NCBI RefSeq assembly: GCF_030944405.1
Contig: NZ_CP132339.1
Span: 5,270,001-5,334,000, forward strand
Reading direction: 5' to 3'
DNA: 64,000 nt
From: Janthinobacterium sp. J1-1
Lineage (GTDB): Bacteria > Pseudomonadota > Gammaproteobacteria > Burkholderiales > Burkholderiaceae_D
A program made the translations under genes and the position numbers. The notes under the pieces are model-generated. The model ran no database searches, was not told where the DNA came from, and saw only the letters and a program-made list of their open reading frames with translations. Each line of letters starts with the position of its first letter. Position 1 is the first letter of the stretch. Below, in pieces: positions 9,395 to 19,398 of the stretch.

Positions 9395-11578
9395 TCACGC
9401 CGGCAACTGCTCGGCACCCTGCTCCAGCAGCGCACACAGCTGGCGGTACTGGTGCTGCTCCAGCATCGCTTGCAGCGGCGCGACCAGCGCTTGCGCGGCC
9501 GGCGGCAAGGCTTGCAGCAGCAGCCCCACGCGCGTCAGGTTCAGTTCGCGCAGCGCCGCCAGCAACGCCGCGCGCTCGTCGGCGCTCAGCGCGGCCAGGT
9601 CCTGCGCGCGCAAGGTGCGCGCGGGCGCGGGCACCACTGGCGCCTCCACCGGCGCGACCGGCAAGGCCGACGCCAGCAGCGGCAGGCGCGCGCCGCGCGC
9701 CGGAATCGTGAAACGGAAGGTCGCGCCCTGCCCCGGTTTTGATTCCACCGTCAGCGCGCCTTGCATCAGGCCGACGAATTCGCGCGAAATGGCCAGGCCC
9801 AGGCCCGTGCCGTCCTTGGGGCCGTCGCTGTCGGCCTGCACGAAAGGCTCGAAAATGCGCTGCTGGTCCGCCAGGGCGATGCCGGCGCCGGTATCGCTGA
9901 CGGCAAAGTCGAGTTTCCAGTCCTCGCCACCCAGGCAGACGCCGCGCGCGCGCAGGGTCACCGTGCCGCGGCCGGCAAACTTGACGGCGTTTGTCATCAG
10001 GTTCAGCAGCACCTGGCGCAGGCGCGTGCCATCGAGGTGCGCCGCCGGCGGCAGGCCGGCGCAATCGAGGCGCAGCGGCAAGCCATGCTGCTCGGCGCGC
10101 ATCTCGAGCATGTCCATCACTTCCTGCAGCAGCGGCGCCAGCGCCACCACCTCGCACTGCGTCGACAGCTTGCCGGCCTCGCCCTTCGACAATTCGAGGA
10201 TCTCGTTGATCAGGTTGAGCAAATGCTTGCCCGAGCGGTGGATGATGGCCAGGTTGCGCTTTTCATCGGCCTGCATATGGGCCGAATCGGCCATCAGGCG
10301 CGAAAAACCGATCACCGAATTCAGCGGCGTGCGCAGTTCATGGCTCATGTTGGCCAGGAATACGCTCTTGGCCCGGTTGGCCGCCTGCGCCTGGTTGACG
10401 GCCACCGACAGCGCGCCGGTGCGCTCGGCCACCAGCTCCTCCAGGTGATGGCGGTGGCGCAGCAGTTCCAGCTCGGCCTCGCGGTGCGCCGTGATATCAT
10501 AGTTCGAGCCGACCAGGCGCATCGGCCTGCCGTCGCCGTCTCGAAACAGCACCGCATCGACCTTGATATAGCGGATCGACTGGTCCGGCCACACGATGCG
10601 GTATTCATGCGTGAAGGCGTGGCCTTCCTTGAGCGCCGCGCGCAACGCCTGCTTGGTCGGTGCTATATCCTGCGGCAGCAGCGAGGCGCGCCAGATCATG
10701 GATGGCGGCAGGCCCGCCGCGGGATCGGCCTTGAACTGCGCATACATCTGGTCGTCCCATTCCAGCTCGCCGCCGGCCACGTTCCAGTCCCAGATGCCGA
10801 TGCTGGCCGCGCCGGTGGCCATCTGCACCCGCTCCTCGCTGCGCTGCAAGGCCCGGTAGCGGCTGTCGAGCAGCGCCACCATGTCGCGGATCGAGCGGTA
10901 CAAGGTGCGCAGCTCGCCCAGGAACCAGGTCTTGGGCGGCATGCCGGCCGCCACCGGCTGGCCGGCGCGCACCGCCGCCGCATACTGGCCGATGGCCTTC
11001 AAGGGCCGCAGCATCAGCCACCACAGCAGCAGCCAGATGCTGGCCACCAGGATCACGTCGAGCGCGACGATGATGGCGCCGATGGCCAGCGCGCGCTGGC
11101 GCAGCTGCGCATGCAGCACCGACGGTTCGGCGTACACGGCGACCGCGCCGATGATCTGGCCGCCCAGGGTCACCATGCGCCGCTCGGCCAGCAGCGACGG
11201 ATCTTCCGGTTCGAGTTCCAGGCTGTCGATGGCGCCACCCAGGCCGCGGCGCAGGATGATGGTGTCCTTGCCGATCGCCGGCGTGAGCGCGATGGCGTGC
11301 AGTTCGCGGTTGCCGAGCATGCTGCGCATGATGGCCTGCATCTGCTTTTCATCGAGATTCCACAGCGGCAGTTCGACCGCCACCGCCAGCTGGTCGGCGC
11401 TGACCGACACGGTGCGGTGCAGCTGCTGCCAGCGCTGCGCGCGCTCGGACTGGTAGAACAGCACGGCGAACACCAGCAGCAGCAGGGTGACGACAAAGGT
11501 CAGCGCCACGCTGACGGCCAGCACGATGGAGACGCCGCCGAGGCGCCCCGGCTTGCCCTTGACCTGTTCGTCGCTCAT
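9395..11578 (-). CDS. Membrane sensor histidine kinase with PAS domain
   Basis: The 727-residue kinase has a transmembrane helix at about 17-40, a periplasmic loop, a second helix at about 160-190 followed by a HAMP-like segment, a PAS/PAC domain (about 250-370), HisKA (NMSHELRTPLNSVIGFSRLM) and a HATPase (SDTGAGIALADQQRIFEP, DGTGLGLAISREF). It has no receiver. After the ATPase a segment of about 120 residues ends in LEQHQYRQLCALLEQ, closely matching the tail of the kinase encoded just upstream. Its start overlaps that gene by four bases (ATGA), so the two are co-translated. Confidence 0.92.
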   Translation of the reverse strand: MSDEQVKGKPGRLGGVSIVLAVSVALTFVVTLLLLVFAVLFYQSERAQRWQQLHRTVSVSADQLAVAVELPLWNLDEKQMQAIMRSMLGNRELHAIALTPAIGKDTIILRRGLGGAIDSLELEPEDPSLLAERRMVTLGGQIIGAVAVYAEPSVLHAQLRQRALAIGAIIVALDVILVASIWLLLWWLMLRPLKAIGQYAAAVRAGQPVAAGMPPKTWFLGELRTLYRSIRDMVALLDSRYRALQRSEERVQMATGAASIGIWDWNVAGGELEWDDQMYAQFKADPAAGLPPSMIWRASLLPQDIAPTKQALRAALKEGHAFTHEYRIVWPDQSIRYIKVDAVLFRDGDGRPMRLVGSNYDITAHREAELELLRHRHHLEELVAERTGALSVAVNQAQAANRAKSVFLANMSHELRTPLNSVIGFSRLMADSAHMQADEKRNLAIIHRSGKHLLNLINEILELSKGEAGKLSTQCEVVALAPLLQEVMDMLEMRAEQHGLPLRLDCAGLPPAAHLDGTRLRQVLLNLMTNAVKFAGRGTVTLRARGVCLGGEDWKLDFAVSDTGAGIALADQQRIFEPFVQADSDGPKDGTGLGLAISREFVGLMQGALTVESKPGQGATFRFTIPARGARLPLLASALPVAPVEAPVVPAPARTLRAQDLAALSADERAALLAALRELNLTRVGLLLQALPPAAQALVAPLQAMLEQHQYRQLCALLEQGAEQLPA

Positions 11579-14500
11579 GCCTGCCCTTCATCGACATCCT
11601 GCGCCAGCCACAGGCACAATTGCCGGTACTGGTGGTGCTCCAGCATGGCGGCCATGCGCGCGGCCAGCTGCGGCAGGCGCGTGGCCAGGCTGGCCAGCAC
11701 GATGGCGCTGCGCCGCAGGTCGAGCGCGCTGACCGCCTCGAACAGCGCCTGGCGCTCGCCTGGCGCCAGCAGCATCAGTTCGCCATGCGTCAGCGCCGGC
11801 AGCTCGCCGGCGCGCGGCGCCACGGCGGGCGCGGCGCACGCCTCCTCGCGCAGGAAACGCAGCCCCAGCTGCTGTTCGAGCATGGCAAACAGATGCTCCT
11901 GCTCGATCGGTTTGCGCAAAAAGGCGTCGGCGCCGGCCGCCAGCGCTTCCTGTTTTTCCTCTTCAAAAGCCGATGCCGTCATGATCGCGAGGCGCGGCTG
12001 CGCCAGGTTCGCCTGGGCGCGCAGCCACCGCGTCAGCACCAGGCCGTCCATGTCGGGCATGCGCCAGTCACTGAGCACCAGGTCAAAGCGCTGCGCGGCA
12101 AGCATCGCCTGCGCCTGCGCGCCGCCGCACGCTTCCTGCAGCACAAAGCCGAGCGGCGCCAGTAGGCCGGAGAGCAGCTTGCGGCAATTGCCATCGTCGT
12201 CGACCACCAGCACCGCACGGCCACGCTGTGCCGGCGGCAAGCAGCACACGCGCCCCGGCAGCATCGGCAAGACAGACGTCGCCACCACGATCGGCGCGCT
12301 CAGCGAAAAGCTGAATACCGAACCCTCACCCAGGCGCGACTCGACCTGCAACTGGCCCTGCATCAGCCGCACGAATTCGCGTGAAATACTCAGGCCCAGG
12401 CCGGTGCCGGCCTGGGCCGCGGCGCTGTCGGCCTGCACAAAGGGTTCGAAAATGCGCTCCAGGTCGGCCTCGGCGATGCCGCTGCCCGTATCGCGCACGG
12501 CAAACGCCAGCAGCACCTGGCCCTCGCCGGCAGGCTGGCAATCGAGCGACAAGGTAACGCTGCCCCGTTCGATGAATTTCAGCGCGTTCGACAACAGGTT
12601 GAGCAGCACCTGGCGCAGCTTGGCGCCGTCGAGCCGCACCAGCGGCGGCACGTTGCCGCGTTCCACGCACAGGGCGATGCCCTGCTCGCGCGCGCGCATG
12701 CGCACCATTTCCAGCACCTCGTCGAGCAGGCCGTTCAAATCCACCGGCCCGGTCTGCAGCTGCATGCGGCCCGCTTCGATCTTCGACAATTCCAGGATAT
12801 CGTTGATCAGGGTGAGCAAATGGTGGCCGGCGCGGTTGATGATGGCCAGGTTCTGTTTTTCTTCCTCGAACATGCTGCTTGAGTCGGCCATCATCTGCGA
12901 AAAGCCGATCACCGAATTCAAGGGCGTGCGCAATTCATGGCTCATGTTGGCCAGGAAAACGCTTTTCGCGCGGTTGGCCGATTGCGCCTCGGTGACGGCC
13001 ACCGACAGCGCGGCCGTGCGCTGCTGCACCAGGTCTTCCAGCTGGTCGCGGTAGCCCAGCAGCTCCTGCTCGGCGCGCTTGCGTGCGCTGATGTCGACGA
13101 TGCCGCCACGCACCAGGCGCCGCCCGTCCATCGGCAGCCGCACCATCCTGACTTCGGCAGGAAACACGCTGCCGTCGGCACGGCGGATATTGCGCTCCAC
13201 ATGGATCGTCTCGCCCAGCATCACCAGGCGCAAATGTTCTTCCACCATCAGCGCCAGCGGCAGCTTGTCGGGCTGCTCGCTGCTGTACAGGTCGAACGGA
13301 CCGCAGGCCAGCAAGGTCTCGCGCGACATGCCCAGCATCTGCTGCGCGCTGCCGTTCGAATCGACAAAGCGGTCCAGGTCGACGTCGTACACCAGGATCG
13401 CCTCGGGCGCATGCTCGACCAGGATGCGGAAACGCTGCTCGCTTTCACGCGCCTCGCTTTCCGCGCGCCGCAAGCGGCGCTGCTGCAGCAGCAAGGCGCT
13501 CAGCAAACACGCCATCATCAGGAACACGCCGCCGACCACCATCACGGCCGCACGGTGCTCCTGCCACACGTTGGGCGGGCGGTTCAGGAACACGGCCTGC
13601 GGCGGCAAACGGCCGATATCGGCGTCCCAGCGCTGCAACTGCTGCCAGTCGTACATCGGCACCGGGCGCGCGGCCGGCAGCAAGGCGCCCGGCGCACCCG
13701 GCGCCTTGCCGGCCAGCAGATCGAGCGACAGGCGCGCCACCTGCCGCGCCGCATGTTCAATATCGAGTATCGAGCCGCCCAGGATGCCCTGTCCCAGATT
13801 GGCGTTATACAGGCCAAAGGCCGGCACACTGGCCAGCCGCGCCAGTTGCCCGGCAAACTGCACCGGCGTGGCGATGCTGCCGGCCACGTCGCGGTTGACG
13901 TTGCCCGTCACCAGCAGCGCGTCGGGCGGCAGCCGCGCCACCTCGATGCGCATCTGCGCCAGGGTCAGGTCATCGAGATAGCGCAGCGCCACCTTGCCCT
14001 GCCAGGCCCGGGCCGCCTGCTGCATGCGGCGCTTGAGGGTCTGGTCGGCCTCGCTGGCACCGACCGCCATCACGATCTGCCGGGTGTTCGGGAACAGCGC
14101 CATCGCCTGCGCCAGGGTGCCGGCGAAATCGACATTGGCCTGCTGCTGCCAGATGGTGGGAGGGGTACCGGCCGGCAGCGCCTTGCCCGAGGTATTGATG
14201 GCCAGCACCGGCGTCGTTTGCGCCAGCGGCGCCAGCTCGGCCAGCAGATAGTCGAACGCCGGCTGCTGCATGGCGACGATCAGGTCGGCCTGGTGTCCCG
14301 ATCCCGCGCTGTATCGCGATAGCAACAATTCGCGCATCTTGGTGCGCAGCACCGGTTCGCTCAAGGTGTTCAGGTTGAGAAATTCCACCACCACGTCTTC
14401 GCTGGCCAGGCCACCGTCCATCATGGCGTTCATATAGGTGCGCGTGTACGATTCGACGCCGGCCCGGCCATAGTCATACGAGCTGAGAAACAGCACGCGC

Positions 14501-14688
14501 TTGCCGTTCAGGCTGGCGTGGGGGGCGGAAGAGACGGCGGCAGCGGCAGGGACCGTACACAGGAGCAACAGCAGCAATGCGCGGCAGCGGCGCCGCAACG
14601 CCGTCCACCGTTCTTCACCGCCAGGCATCAGCCCACGCGGCGCATTGCCCGCAACGCCCATGTCCATGCCTATCCCGTCCGTCATCAC
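11575..14688 (-). CDS. Hybrid histidine kinase with periplasmic substrate-binding sensor
   Basis: The 1037-residue protein has an N-terminal hydrophobic segment (about 36-52), then a periplasmic region of about 300 residues like ABC-type substrate-binding proteins (GKRVLFLSSYDYGRAGVESY, ADLIVAMQQPAFDYLLAEL). A second membrane helix lies at about 378-400. PAS, HisKA (NMSHELRTPLNSVIGFSQMM), HATPase (RDTGSGIAEADLERIFEP) and a receiver (LVLSDWRMPDMDG) follow. The tail LEHHQYRQLCLWLAQ is shared with the next kinase. The ligand is unknown. It is the first gene of the three-gene signalling cluster. Confidence 0.92.
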   Translation of the reverse strand: MMTDGIGMDMGVAGNAPRGLMPGGEERWTALRRRCRALLLLLLCTVPAAAAVSSAPHASLNGKRVLFLSSYDYGRAGVESYTRTYMNAMMDGGLASEDVVVEFLNLNTLSEPVLRTKMRELLLSRYSAGSGHQADLIVAMQQPAFDYLLAELAPLAQTTPVLAINTSGKALPAGTPPTIWQQQANVDFAGTLAQAMALFPNTRQIVMAVGASEADQTLKRRMQQAARAWQGKVALRYLDDLTLAQMRIEVARLPPDALLVTGNVNRDVAGSIATPVQFAGQLARLASVPAFGLYNANLGQGILGGSILDIEHAARQVARLSLDLLAGKAPGAPGALLPAARPVPMYDWQQLQRWDADIGRLPPQAVFLNRPPNVWQEHRAAVMVVGGVFLMMACLLSALLLQQRRLRRAESEARESEQRFRILVEHAPEAILVYDVDLDRFVDSNGSAQQMLGMSRETLLACGPFDLYSSEQPDKLPLALMVEEHLRLVMLGETIHVERNIRRADGSVFPAEVRMVRLPMDGRRLVRGGIVDISARKRAEQELLGYRDQLEDLVQQRTAALSVAVTEAQSANRAKSVFLANMSHELRTPLNSVIGFSQMMADSSSMFEEEKQNLAIINRAGHHLLTLINDILELSKIEAGRMQLQTGPVDLNGLLDEVLEMVRMRAREQGIALCVERGNVPPLVRLDGAKLRQVLLNLLSNALKFIERGSVTLSLDCQPAGEGQVLLAFAVRDTGSGIAEADLERIFEPFVQADSAAAQAGTGLGLSISREFVRLMQGQLQVESRLGEGSVFSFSLSAPIVVATSVLPMLPGRVCCLPPAQRGRAVLVVDDDGNCRKLLSGLLAPLGFVLQEACGGAQAQAMLAAQRFDLVLSDWRMPDMDGLVLTRWLRAQANLAQPRLAIMTASAFEEEKQEALAAGADAFLRKPIEQEHLFAMLEQQLGLRFLREEACAAPAVAPRAGELPALTHGELMLLAPGERQALFEAVSALDLRRSAIVLASLATRLPQLAARMAAMLEHHQYRQLCLWLAQDVDEGQA

Positions 14689-14808
14689 GTGCCGCCTTGC
14701 CTGATCGACACTTACAAAAACATGATAACGTCAACAACGCGGGCAAGTCCATTGCTTGAAGAAACATATTTGTATCAAACAGGTAACTTGCTTCCGCCGC
14801 GCGGTCTG

Positions 14809-16152
14809 TCACTGGGTGGCGGCACTGATGCCGAACAATTCCATCTGCAACCCCCTGATGCCCGACGGCACATAGATGGTGATCGCCTGCGCCTTGAGCA
14901 TCGCTTCATGGATAGGCCCCTTGTTTTCGATCGAGAAATAATAGGTATGCGGCCGTACCGGCACTTCGGCCGGTACCTGGGCCATATGGCGCAGCGCGGC
15001 GCCGGGCAAGGCGCGCGCCAGCAGCACGTCGATCTGCGCCGGTGAGGAAATCTTCAATTGCAGCGGTATCACGGCCACCAGCTCCAGCGCCGGCAACTCG
15101 GCATTCACGGCCAGGCACAAGGTGGTCTGCAGGTTGACCTGTGCCGCATCGAGCACGCCGTGATAGTGGGTGCTTTTTTCCGGGTCGATTTCCAGCGCGA
15201 TCGGAAAATAGCGCGACAGCAGCACGGTGTCGACCAGATCGCGGATGATGAAGTCCAGCTTGCCGAAGCCGGGCGCGGGGTCGTCATGCAGGTAGCGCGG
15301 CAGGTCTTTCAACGCGTATTTCCGGGAAAACGTCATCAGGCCGCCGGCCAGCGCCGTCAGGTGCCCGAACAGCTGCTCCGGATGGTGGCGGCCGTGGTTG
15401 GCGCAATGGCTGAGGGTGGCGATCGCCGTGCTGAGGGTATTGAGCATCCAGAACGAGGACATGTCGCCGCCGTGAAACTCCACCGCATGGTGACCCGGCT
15501 GCCGGTGGCGGCTGTACAGCGAGGCGATTTTCGCGCCCAGGCGCTCGATCAGCGCGTCGAGCATCTTTTGCAAGGCCGCGTCCGCATTGATGGCCAGGCA
15601 CGGCGGCAGCCAGGAGGCATCGATCTCGAAGCCGCCACGGCCACCGCGGCGCAGGCGCACCAGCGGTATCGCCAGATAGTCATGCAGCGGTTCGCCATGC
15701 CACAGCAGGCGGACGGTTTTTTTCAGGTAGGCCACCGGCATGCTGACGGCTTCGCTGTACAGGTCGGGCGTTTCGATATCGGCCTGCAGGTAGCGCGCGC
15801 CCGGCGCCAAGTTACCGCCATGCGCCTTGATGGCCGGCAGCGCCGCGTAGAACGTAAAGCTGTGCTGGTCGGACGGCAGCTGCGACAGGTCAACCGCGGC
15901 CGGCAAGGCGTCGCCGAGCGGCGCTTCATAGATCTCGCCGTCCTGGAACACCAGCGACAGGGTGTCGGCGCGCAAGCTGTTGTTGGTCAGCGCATCGGCA
16001 TTCCAGCCGAGCGCATGCACGCCCCACAGGTGCGGGCTGATCAGGGACACCAGCCGCTGCAGACGGGCTTCATGATACCGGTCCAGCTGCTGGAACTGCT
16101 GCGGGCCGATGGCCAGGCCTTCCGACCATAATAATTTTGACGGCAATGTCAC
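14809..16152 (-). CDS. tssK: Type VI secretion baseplate protein TssK
   Basis: The protein has 447 residues when started at GTG 16152, which is preceded by AAGGAGAGCAGC. The open frame continues upstream, but that part has no family resemblance. The N-terminus VTLPSKLLWSEGLAIGPQQF and the block DRYHEARLQRLVSLISPHLWG are TssK hallmarks. TssK trimers bind TssF-TssG wedges and connect the baseplate to the TssJLM membrane complex. The gene is transcribed divergently from tssF across about 186 bases that must hold both promoters. Confidence 0.93.
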   Translation of the reverse strand: MTLPSKLLWSEGLAIGPQQFQQLDRYHEARLQRLVSLISPHLWGVHALGWNADALTNNSLRADTLSLVFQDGEIYEAPLGDALPAAVDLSQLPSDQHSFTFYAALPAIKAHGGNLAPGARYLQADIETPDLYSEAVSMPVAYLKKTVRLLWHGEPLHDYLAIPLVRLRRGGRGGFEIDASWLPPCLAINADAALQKMLDALIERLGAKIASLYSRHRQPGHHAVEFHGGDMSSFWMLNTLSTAIATLSHCANHGRHHPEQLFGHLTALAGGLMTFSRKYALKDLPRYLHDDPAPGFGKLDFIIRDLVDTVLLSRYFPIALEIDPEKSTHYHGVLDAAQVNLQTTLCLAVNAELPALELVAVIPLQLKISSPAQIDVLLARALPGAALRHMAQVPAEVPVRPHTYYFSIENKGPIHEAMLKAQAITIYVPSGIRGLQMELFGISAATQ

Positions 16153-16338
16153 GCTGCTCTCCTTGGTGATGGTTGAAGGTCGCCCTCTGGCCTCCAGTCT
16201 GAAGTTGCCAGCATGAAAGTCATTGAGCTTGCGCAGCAATGGCCCTTGAATTTTGCGTAATCGCAAATTGCTTGTGGGAAAACACTTGGATACTGGCCCT
16301 TCCACACGACACCGGCGCCGCCCAGGCGCATCACAGGC

Positions 16339-18144
16339 ATGGAAACCTTGCTGCCGTATTTCGAACGCGAACTGGTGCTGCTGCGGCGCCATTGCCGGGA
16401 ATTTGCCGAGCGCTATCCACGCATCGCCGGCAAGCTGCACATGTCGGGCGAGGCTTGCGAAGATCCCCACGTCGAACATCTGATCGAATCGGTGGCCTTG
16501 CTGGCGGCGCGCATCTCGAAGCGTCTCGACGATGACTATCCACAATTCACGCACGCCCTGTTCGAGACCCTGTTTCCCCACTATTTGCGGCCATTCCCTT
16601 CCTGCGCGATCGTGCGCCTGGCGCCGCCCGCGCTCGACGGCACGGTGCTGCGCCTGCCGGCTGGCAGCCTGATGGATGCACCCCTGGTGCGCGGCGTGCG
16701 CTGCCGTTTCAGCGCCGTCTACGATATCGCGGCCGGTGACGTGGCGTTGACGGCCGCCACCTTCGACACCCGCCTCAAGGCCCCACCGGCCGTGCGTCTG
16801 CCGGCGGGCGCCAGCGCGGTGATCAGCATCGCCTTCGCACATGACGGCAAGCCGCCGCCGACGCTACGCCTGTTTATCGATGGCGAACCGTCGTTTGCCG
16901 CCGCGCTGCACGACGCGCTGTTACTGCATGCGGCCAGCGCCTGGGTCGAAGGCGCCGACGGGCAATGGCTGGCCTTGCCTGCGCCACCGCTGGCGCCGGT
17001 GGGCTTTGCCGAAGCGGACGCCTTGTTGCCGTTTGGCGCGCGTTCGCATGGCGCCTACCGCATCCTGGCCGAGTATTTTGCCTACCCGGAAAAATTCAAT
17101 TTCGTCGATATCGACACCGCGGCCCTGCAAGCGCGCCTGCCGGCCGGCTGTCGCGGCTATACCCTGCACCTGGTATTGACGGGCCTGCCGGCCGATGGCG
17201 ACAGCGCGCGCATGCTGGCCAGTTTGTCAAACGCCAACCTGCTGCCCGGTTGCAGTCCCGTGATCAACCTGTTCCCGCAAACCGGCGTGCCGGTCACCGT
17301 CACGCGGCAGAAAACCGAGTATGCCGTGCTGGCCCACGCCAACCACGCGCATGGCTACGAGGTACTGGGCATTGAATCGGTGCAGTTGCTGCGCCAGCGC
17401 GACGGCGACAGCAGCGTGAGCGAAGTACGGCCCCTGTACAGCCTGCGTCATGGCGAAGGCGCGGCGCAGCCCGGGCCGTACTGGATCATGCGCGACGACC
17501 CGGCAGTGGCGCTCAGGAGCGCCGGCCATGAAAAAACCATCAGCCTGGTCGATGGCGACTTCAATCCCCTGGTCCAGGAAAAAGCCACCCTGTCGTTGAT
17601 GCTGAGCTGCAGCAACCGCGACCTGCCTTTGGTGCTCAAACACGGCCAGCCGCAAGGCGATTTGCAGCCTTGCGGCGGCGGCGCGCCAGTGCGGCTGCTG
17701 CGCCGGCCCAGCCCGCCGCGCCGCTATGCGCCGGGGCAAGGCTTGCACTGGCGCCTGGTGTCGCACCTGGCACTGAATCATCATGCGCTGACGCAAGAAG
17801 GGTTGCCGGCCCTGCGTGAAATGCTGGTGCTGTACGACCTGGCCCAGAGCGCCACCTCGCAACGCCAGATAGGCGGCATCGTGGCGCTGGAACAGCGCCC
17901 GGCCACCGCCTGGCTGCGCCACCCGCGCGGCGCCTCGCTGGTGCATGGCCTCGAAGTGCGCCTGACGTTCGACGAAGAGGCGTTTGTCGGCGCCAGCCTG
18001 CATCTGTTCGTGCGGGTCATCGACCAGTTCCTGGGCCTGTATGTGCAAATCAACAGCTTTGTCGAACTGGTGGTGCTGTCGCTGCAAAGCGGAGAGGAGC
18101 TGATCCGATGCAAACCAAGAAACGGCCTGCAATATCTGGTGTAA
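16339..18144 (+). CDS. tssF: Type VI secretion baseplate protein TssF
   Basis: The 601-residue protein starts METLLPYFERELVLLRRHC and has the family block FAERYPRIAGKL then EACEDPHVEHLIESVALLAARI. Length and order are typical. TssF forms the baseplate wedge with TssG (TssF2G1). The gene overlaps tssG by 37 bases. No sheath (tssBC), tube (hcp), ATPase (clpV) or membrane (tssJLM) genes are in the window, so these must lie elsewhere if the system works. Confidence 0.95.
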   Translation: METLLPYFERELVLLRRHCREFAERYPRIAGKLHMSGEACEDPHVEHLIESVALLAARISKRLDDDYPQFTHALFETLFPHYLRPFPSCAIVRLAPPALDGTVLRLPAGSLMDAPLVRGVRCRFSAVYDIAAGDVALTAATFDTRLKAPPAVRLPAGASAVISIAFAHDGKPPPTLRLFIDGEPSFAAALHDALLLHAASAWVEGADGQWLALPAPPLAPVGFAEADALLPFGARSHGAYRILAEYFAYPEKFNFVDIDTAALQARLPAGCRGYTLHLVLTGLPADGDSARMLASLSNANLLPGCSPVINLFPQTGVPVTVTRQKTEYAVLAHANHAHGYEVLGIESVQLLRQRDGDSSVSEVRPLYSLRHGEGAAQPGPYWIMRDDPAVALRSAGHEKTISLVDGDFNPLVQEKATLSLMLSCSNRDLPLVLKHGQPQGDLQPCGGGAPVRLLRRPSPPRRYAPGQGLHWRLVSHLALNHHALTQEGLPALREMLVLYDLAQSATSQRQIGGIVALEQRPATAWLRHPRGASLVHGLEVRLTFDEEAFVGASLHLFVRVIDQFLGLYVQINSFVELVVLSLQSGEELIRCKPRNGLQYLV

Positions 18145-19136
18145 TCGCGCACCTGATGGCCGAGCCCTGGCGCTACCAGTTCATGCAGGCGGTGGGCCTG
18201 CTGCTGCGCTGGCTGCGCCAGCAGGGCGTGCCGCCGGCACAGGCGCTGGACGACGTGCTGCGCTTTCGAAACAGCCTGTCGCTGGGCTTTCCTGCCAGCC
18301 AGCTCGAACGCCTGTCGCAGCAGGACGATGGCCGCATCGCCATTACGCCAGCCTTTATCGGTCTGCTCGGCAACAGCGGCGCCCTGCCCCTGCACTACAC
18401 GCAAGGCATCGCCAACAGCCAGCTCGCCGCCGGCGACGATGGCGCTTCGGCCTTCCTCGATATTTTTTCACACCGCATGGTGACGCTGTTTTACCAGGCG
18501 TGCGGCAAATACCGGCTGGAACACCGGCTGGCGACCGAGGCCAGGGATGATCAATTGCCGATGCTGCTGGCGCTGGCCGGCGTCGCCTCGCCCGGCGGCA
18601 ATGCCCGCGCCGGCAATGAGGCAGCCAATGCGGCGGCCTGGTATGCGGGGCTGCTGCGCAACCGCCCCGCTTCGGCGCATGCGATCGTCAAGGTGCTGGC
18701 CGACCATTGCCGCATTCCCATGGTGCTGGAGCAATTTGCCGGCGCCTGGGATTACTTGCCGCAGGACCGCTTGAGCCGGCTTGGCAGCGCCAATTTCGTG
18801 CTGGGCCACGGCGCCACCGTCGGCTTGCGCCTGTGGCGGCACGACCGGCGCGTGCGCCTGCAGGTGGGGCCGGTGGACGAGGCCGATTTGCAGCGCTTCC
18901 TGCCGCACGGCGACGGCGCGCAAGCACTGGCGCAGATGCTGGCGCTGTTTGGCGCGCCTAGCCTGCAAGTCGAAATACGGCTGGTATTGAGTGCCGCCTG
19001 CATCACGCCGATGGTACTGAATGGCAACCTGGCCAGGCAGCGCCGGCTGGGCTGGAGCACGTTCCTGCCGGACCGGCAAGGCCAGGTGCGCGGCGCCGAA
19101 GTGCGCTATCTCTTGAGGCAAGCGAGGACCATATGA
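18108..19136 (+). CDS. tssG: Type VI secretion baseplate protein TssG
   Basis: The 342-residue partner of TssF in the baseplate wedge. Its ATG at 18108 lies inside tssF and is preceded by a strong GGAGAGGAG site, which supports the 37-base overlap as real. The N-terminal block MAEPWRYQFMQAVGLLLRWL, the segment DVLRFRNSLSLGFPASQLERL and GNSGALPLHYT are typical of TssG. The stop overlaps the PAAR start by four bases (ATGA). Confidence 0.94.
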   Translation: MQTKKRPAISGVIAHLMAEPWRYQFMQAVGLLLRWLRQQGVPPAQALDDVLRFRNSLSLGFPASQLERLSQQDDGRIAITPAFIGLLGNSGALPLHYTQGIANSQLAAGDDGASAFLDIFSHRMVTLFYQACGKYRLEHRLATEARDDQLPMLLALAGVASPGGNARAGNEAANAAAWYAGLLRNRPASAHAIVKVLADHCRIPMVLEQFAGAWDYLPQDRLSRLGSANFVLGHGATVGLRLWRHDRRVRLQVGPVDEADLQRFLPHGDGAQALAQMLALFGAPSLQVEIRLVLSAACITPMVLNGNLARQRRLGWSTFLPDRQGQVRGAEVRYLLRQARTI

Positions 19137-19387
19137 AACACCAGGGACGCGGCGTGATACGCCTGGGCGACAAGACCGACCATGGCGGCAAGGTCAGCAG
19201 CGCATCATCTGGCACCAGCGTGATGGGGGTGGTGGCGGCGCTGGCCGGCGACATGACGGTCTGCCCCAAATGCAAGGGCAGCTTTCCAATTCAACCCGAT
19301 GGCGCCGGCGCCAGACACCAGGGCCGCGCCTATGCCTATGACGGCGACAAGACGGCGTGCGGCGCCAGGCTGATCACCTCTTTATAG
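19133..19387 (+). CDS. PAAR-domain spike tip protein
   Basis: The 84-residue protein begins MKHQGRGVIRLGDKTDHGGK, the start of the PAAR repeat, and contains CPKCKG and the late CGA segment typical of small stand-alone PAAR proteins that cap the VgrG trimer with a metal-bound tip. There is no C-terminal toxin extension. It is translationally coupled to tssG and sits 11 bases before vgrG, so it probably tips that VgrG. Confidence 0.88.
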   Translation: MKHQGRGVIRLGDKTDHGGKVSSASSGTSVMGVVAALAGDMTVCPKCKGSFPIQPDGAGARHQGRAYAYDGDKTACGARLITSL

Positions 19388-19398
19388 CGGAGCGCAGC

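Noticed and set aside
9370..9395. Hairpin GGACCGA/TCAGTCC between the second kinase and the GGDEF-EAL gene as a terminator
   Set aside because: On the coding (minus) strand the stem is followed by an A-run, not a T-run, so it is not an intrinsic terminator for these genes.
9761..13054. Very long open frame on the plus strand opposite the two kinase genes
   Set aside because: It is antisense to two well-supported genes and is rich in Arg, His, Gln and Ala, as expected for the mirror frame of GC-rich coding DNA. No domain is recognisable.
14809..16842. TssK extended upstream to give 677 residues
   Set aside because: The extra 230 residues overlap the start of tssF on the other strand and have no family match. 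The GTG at 16152 has a strong ribosome-binding site and gives the normal TssK length.
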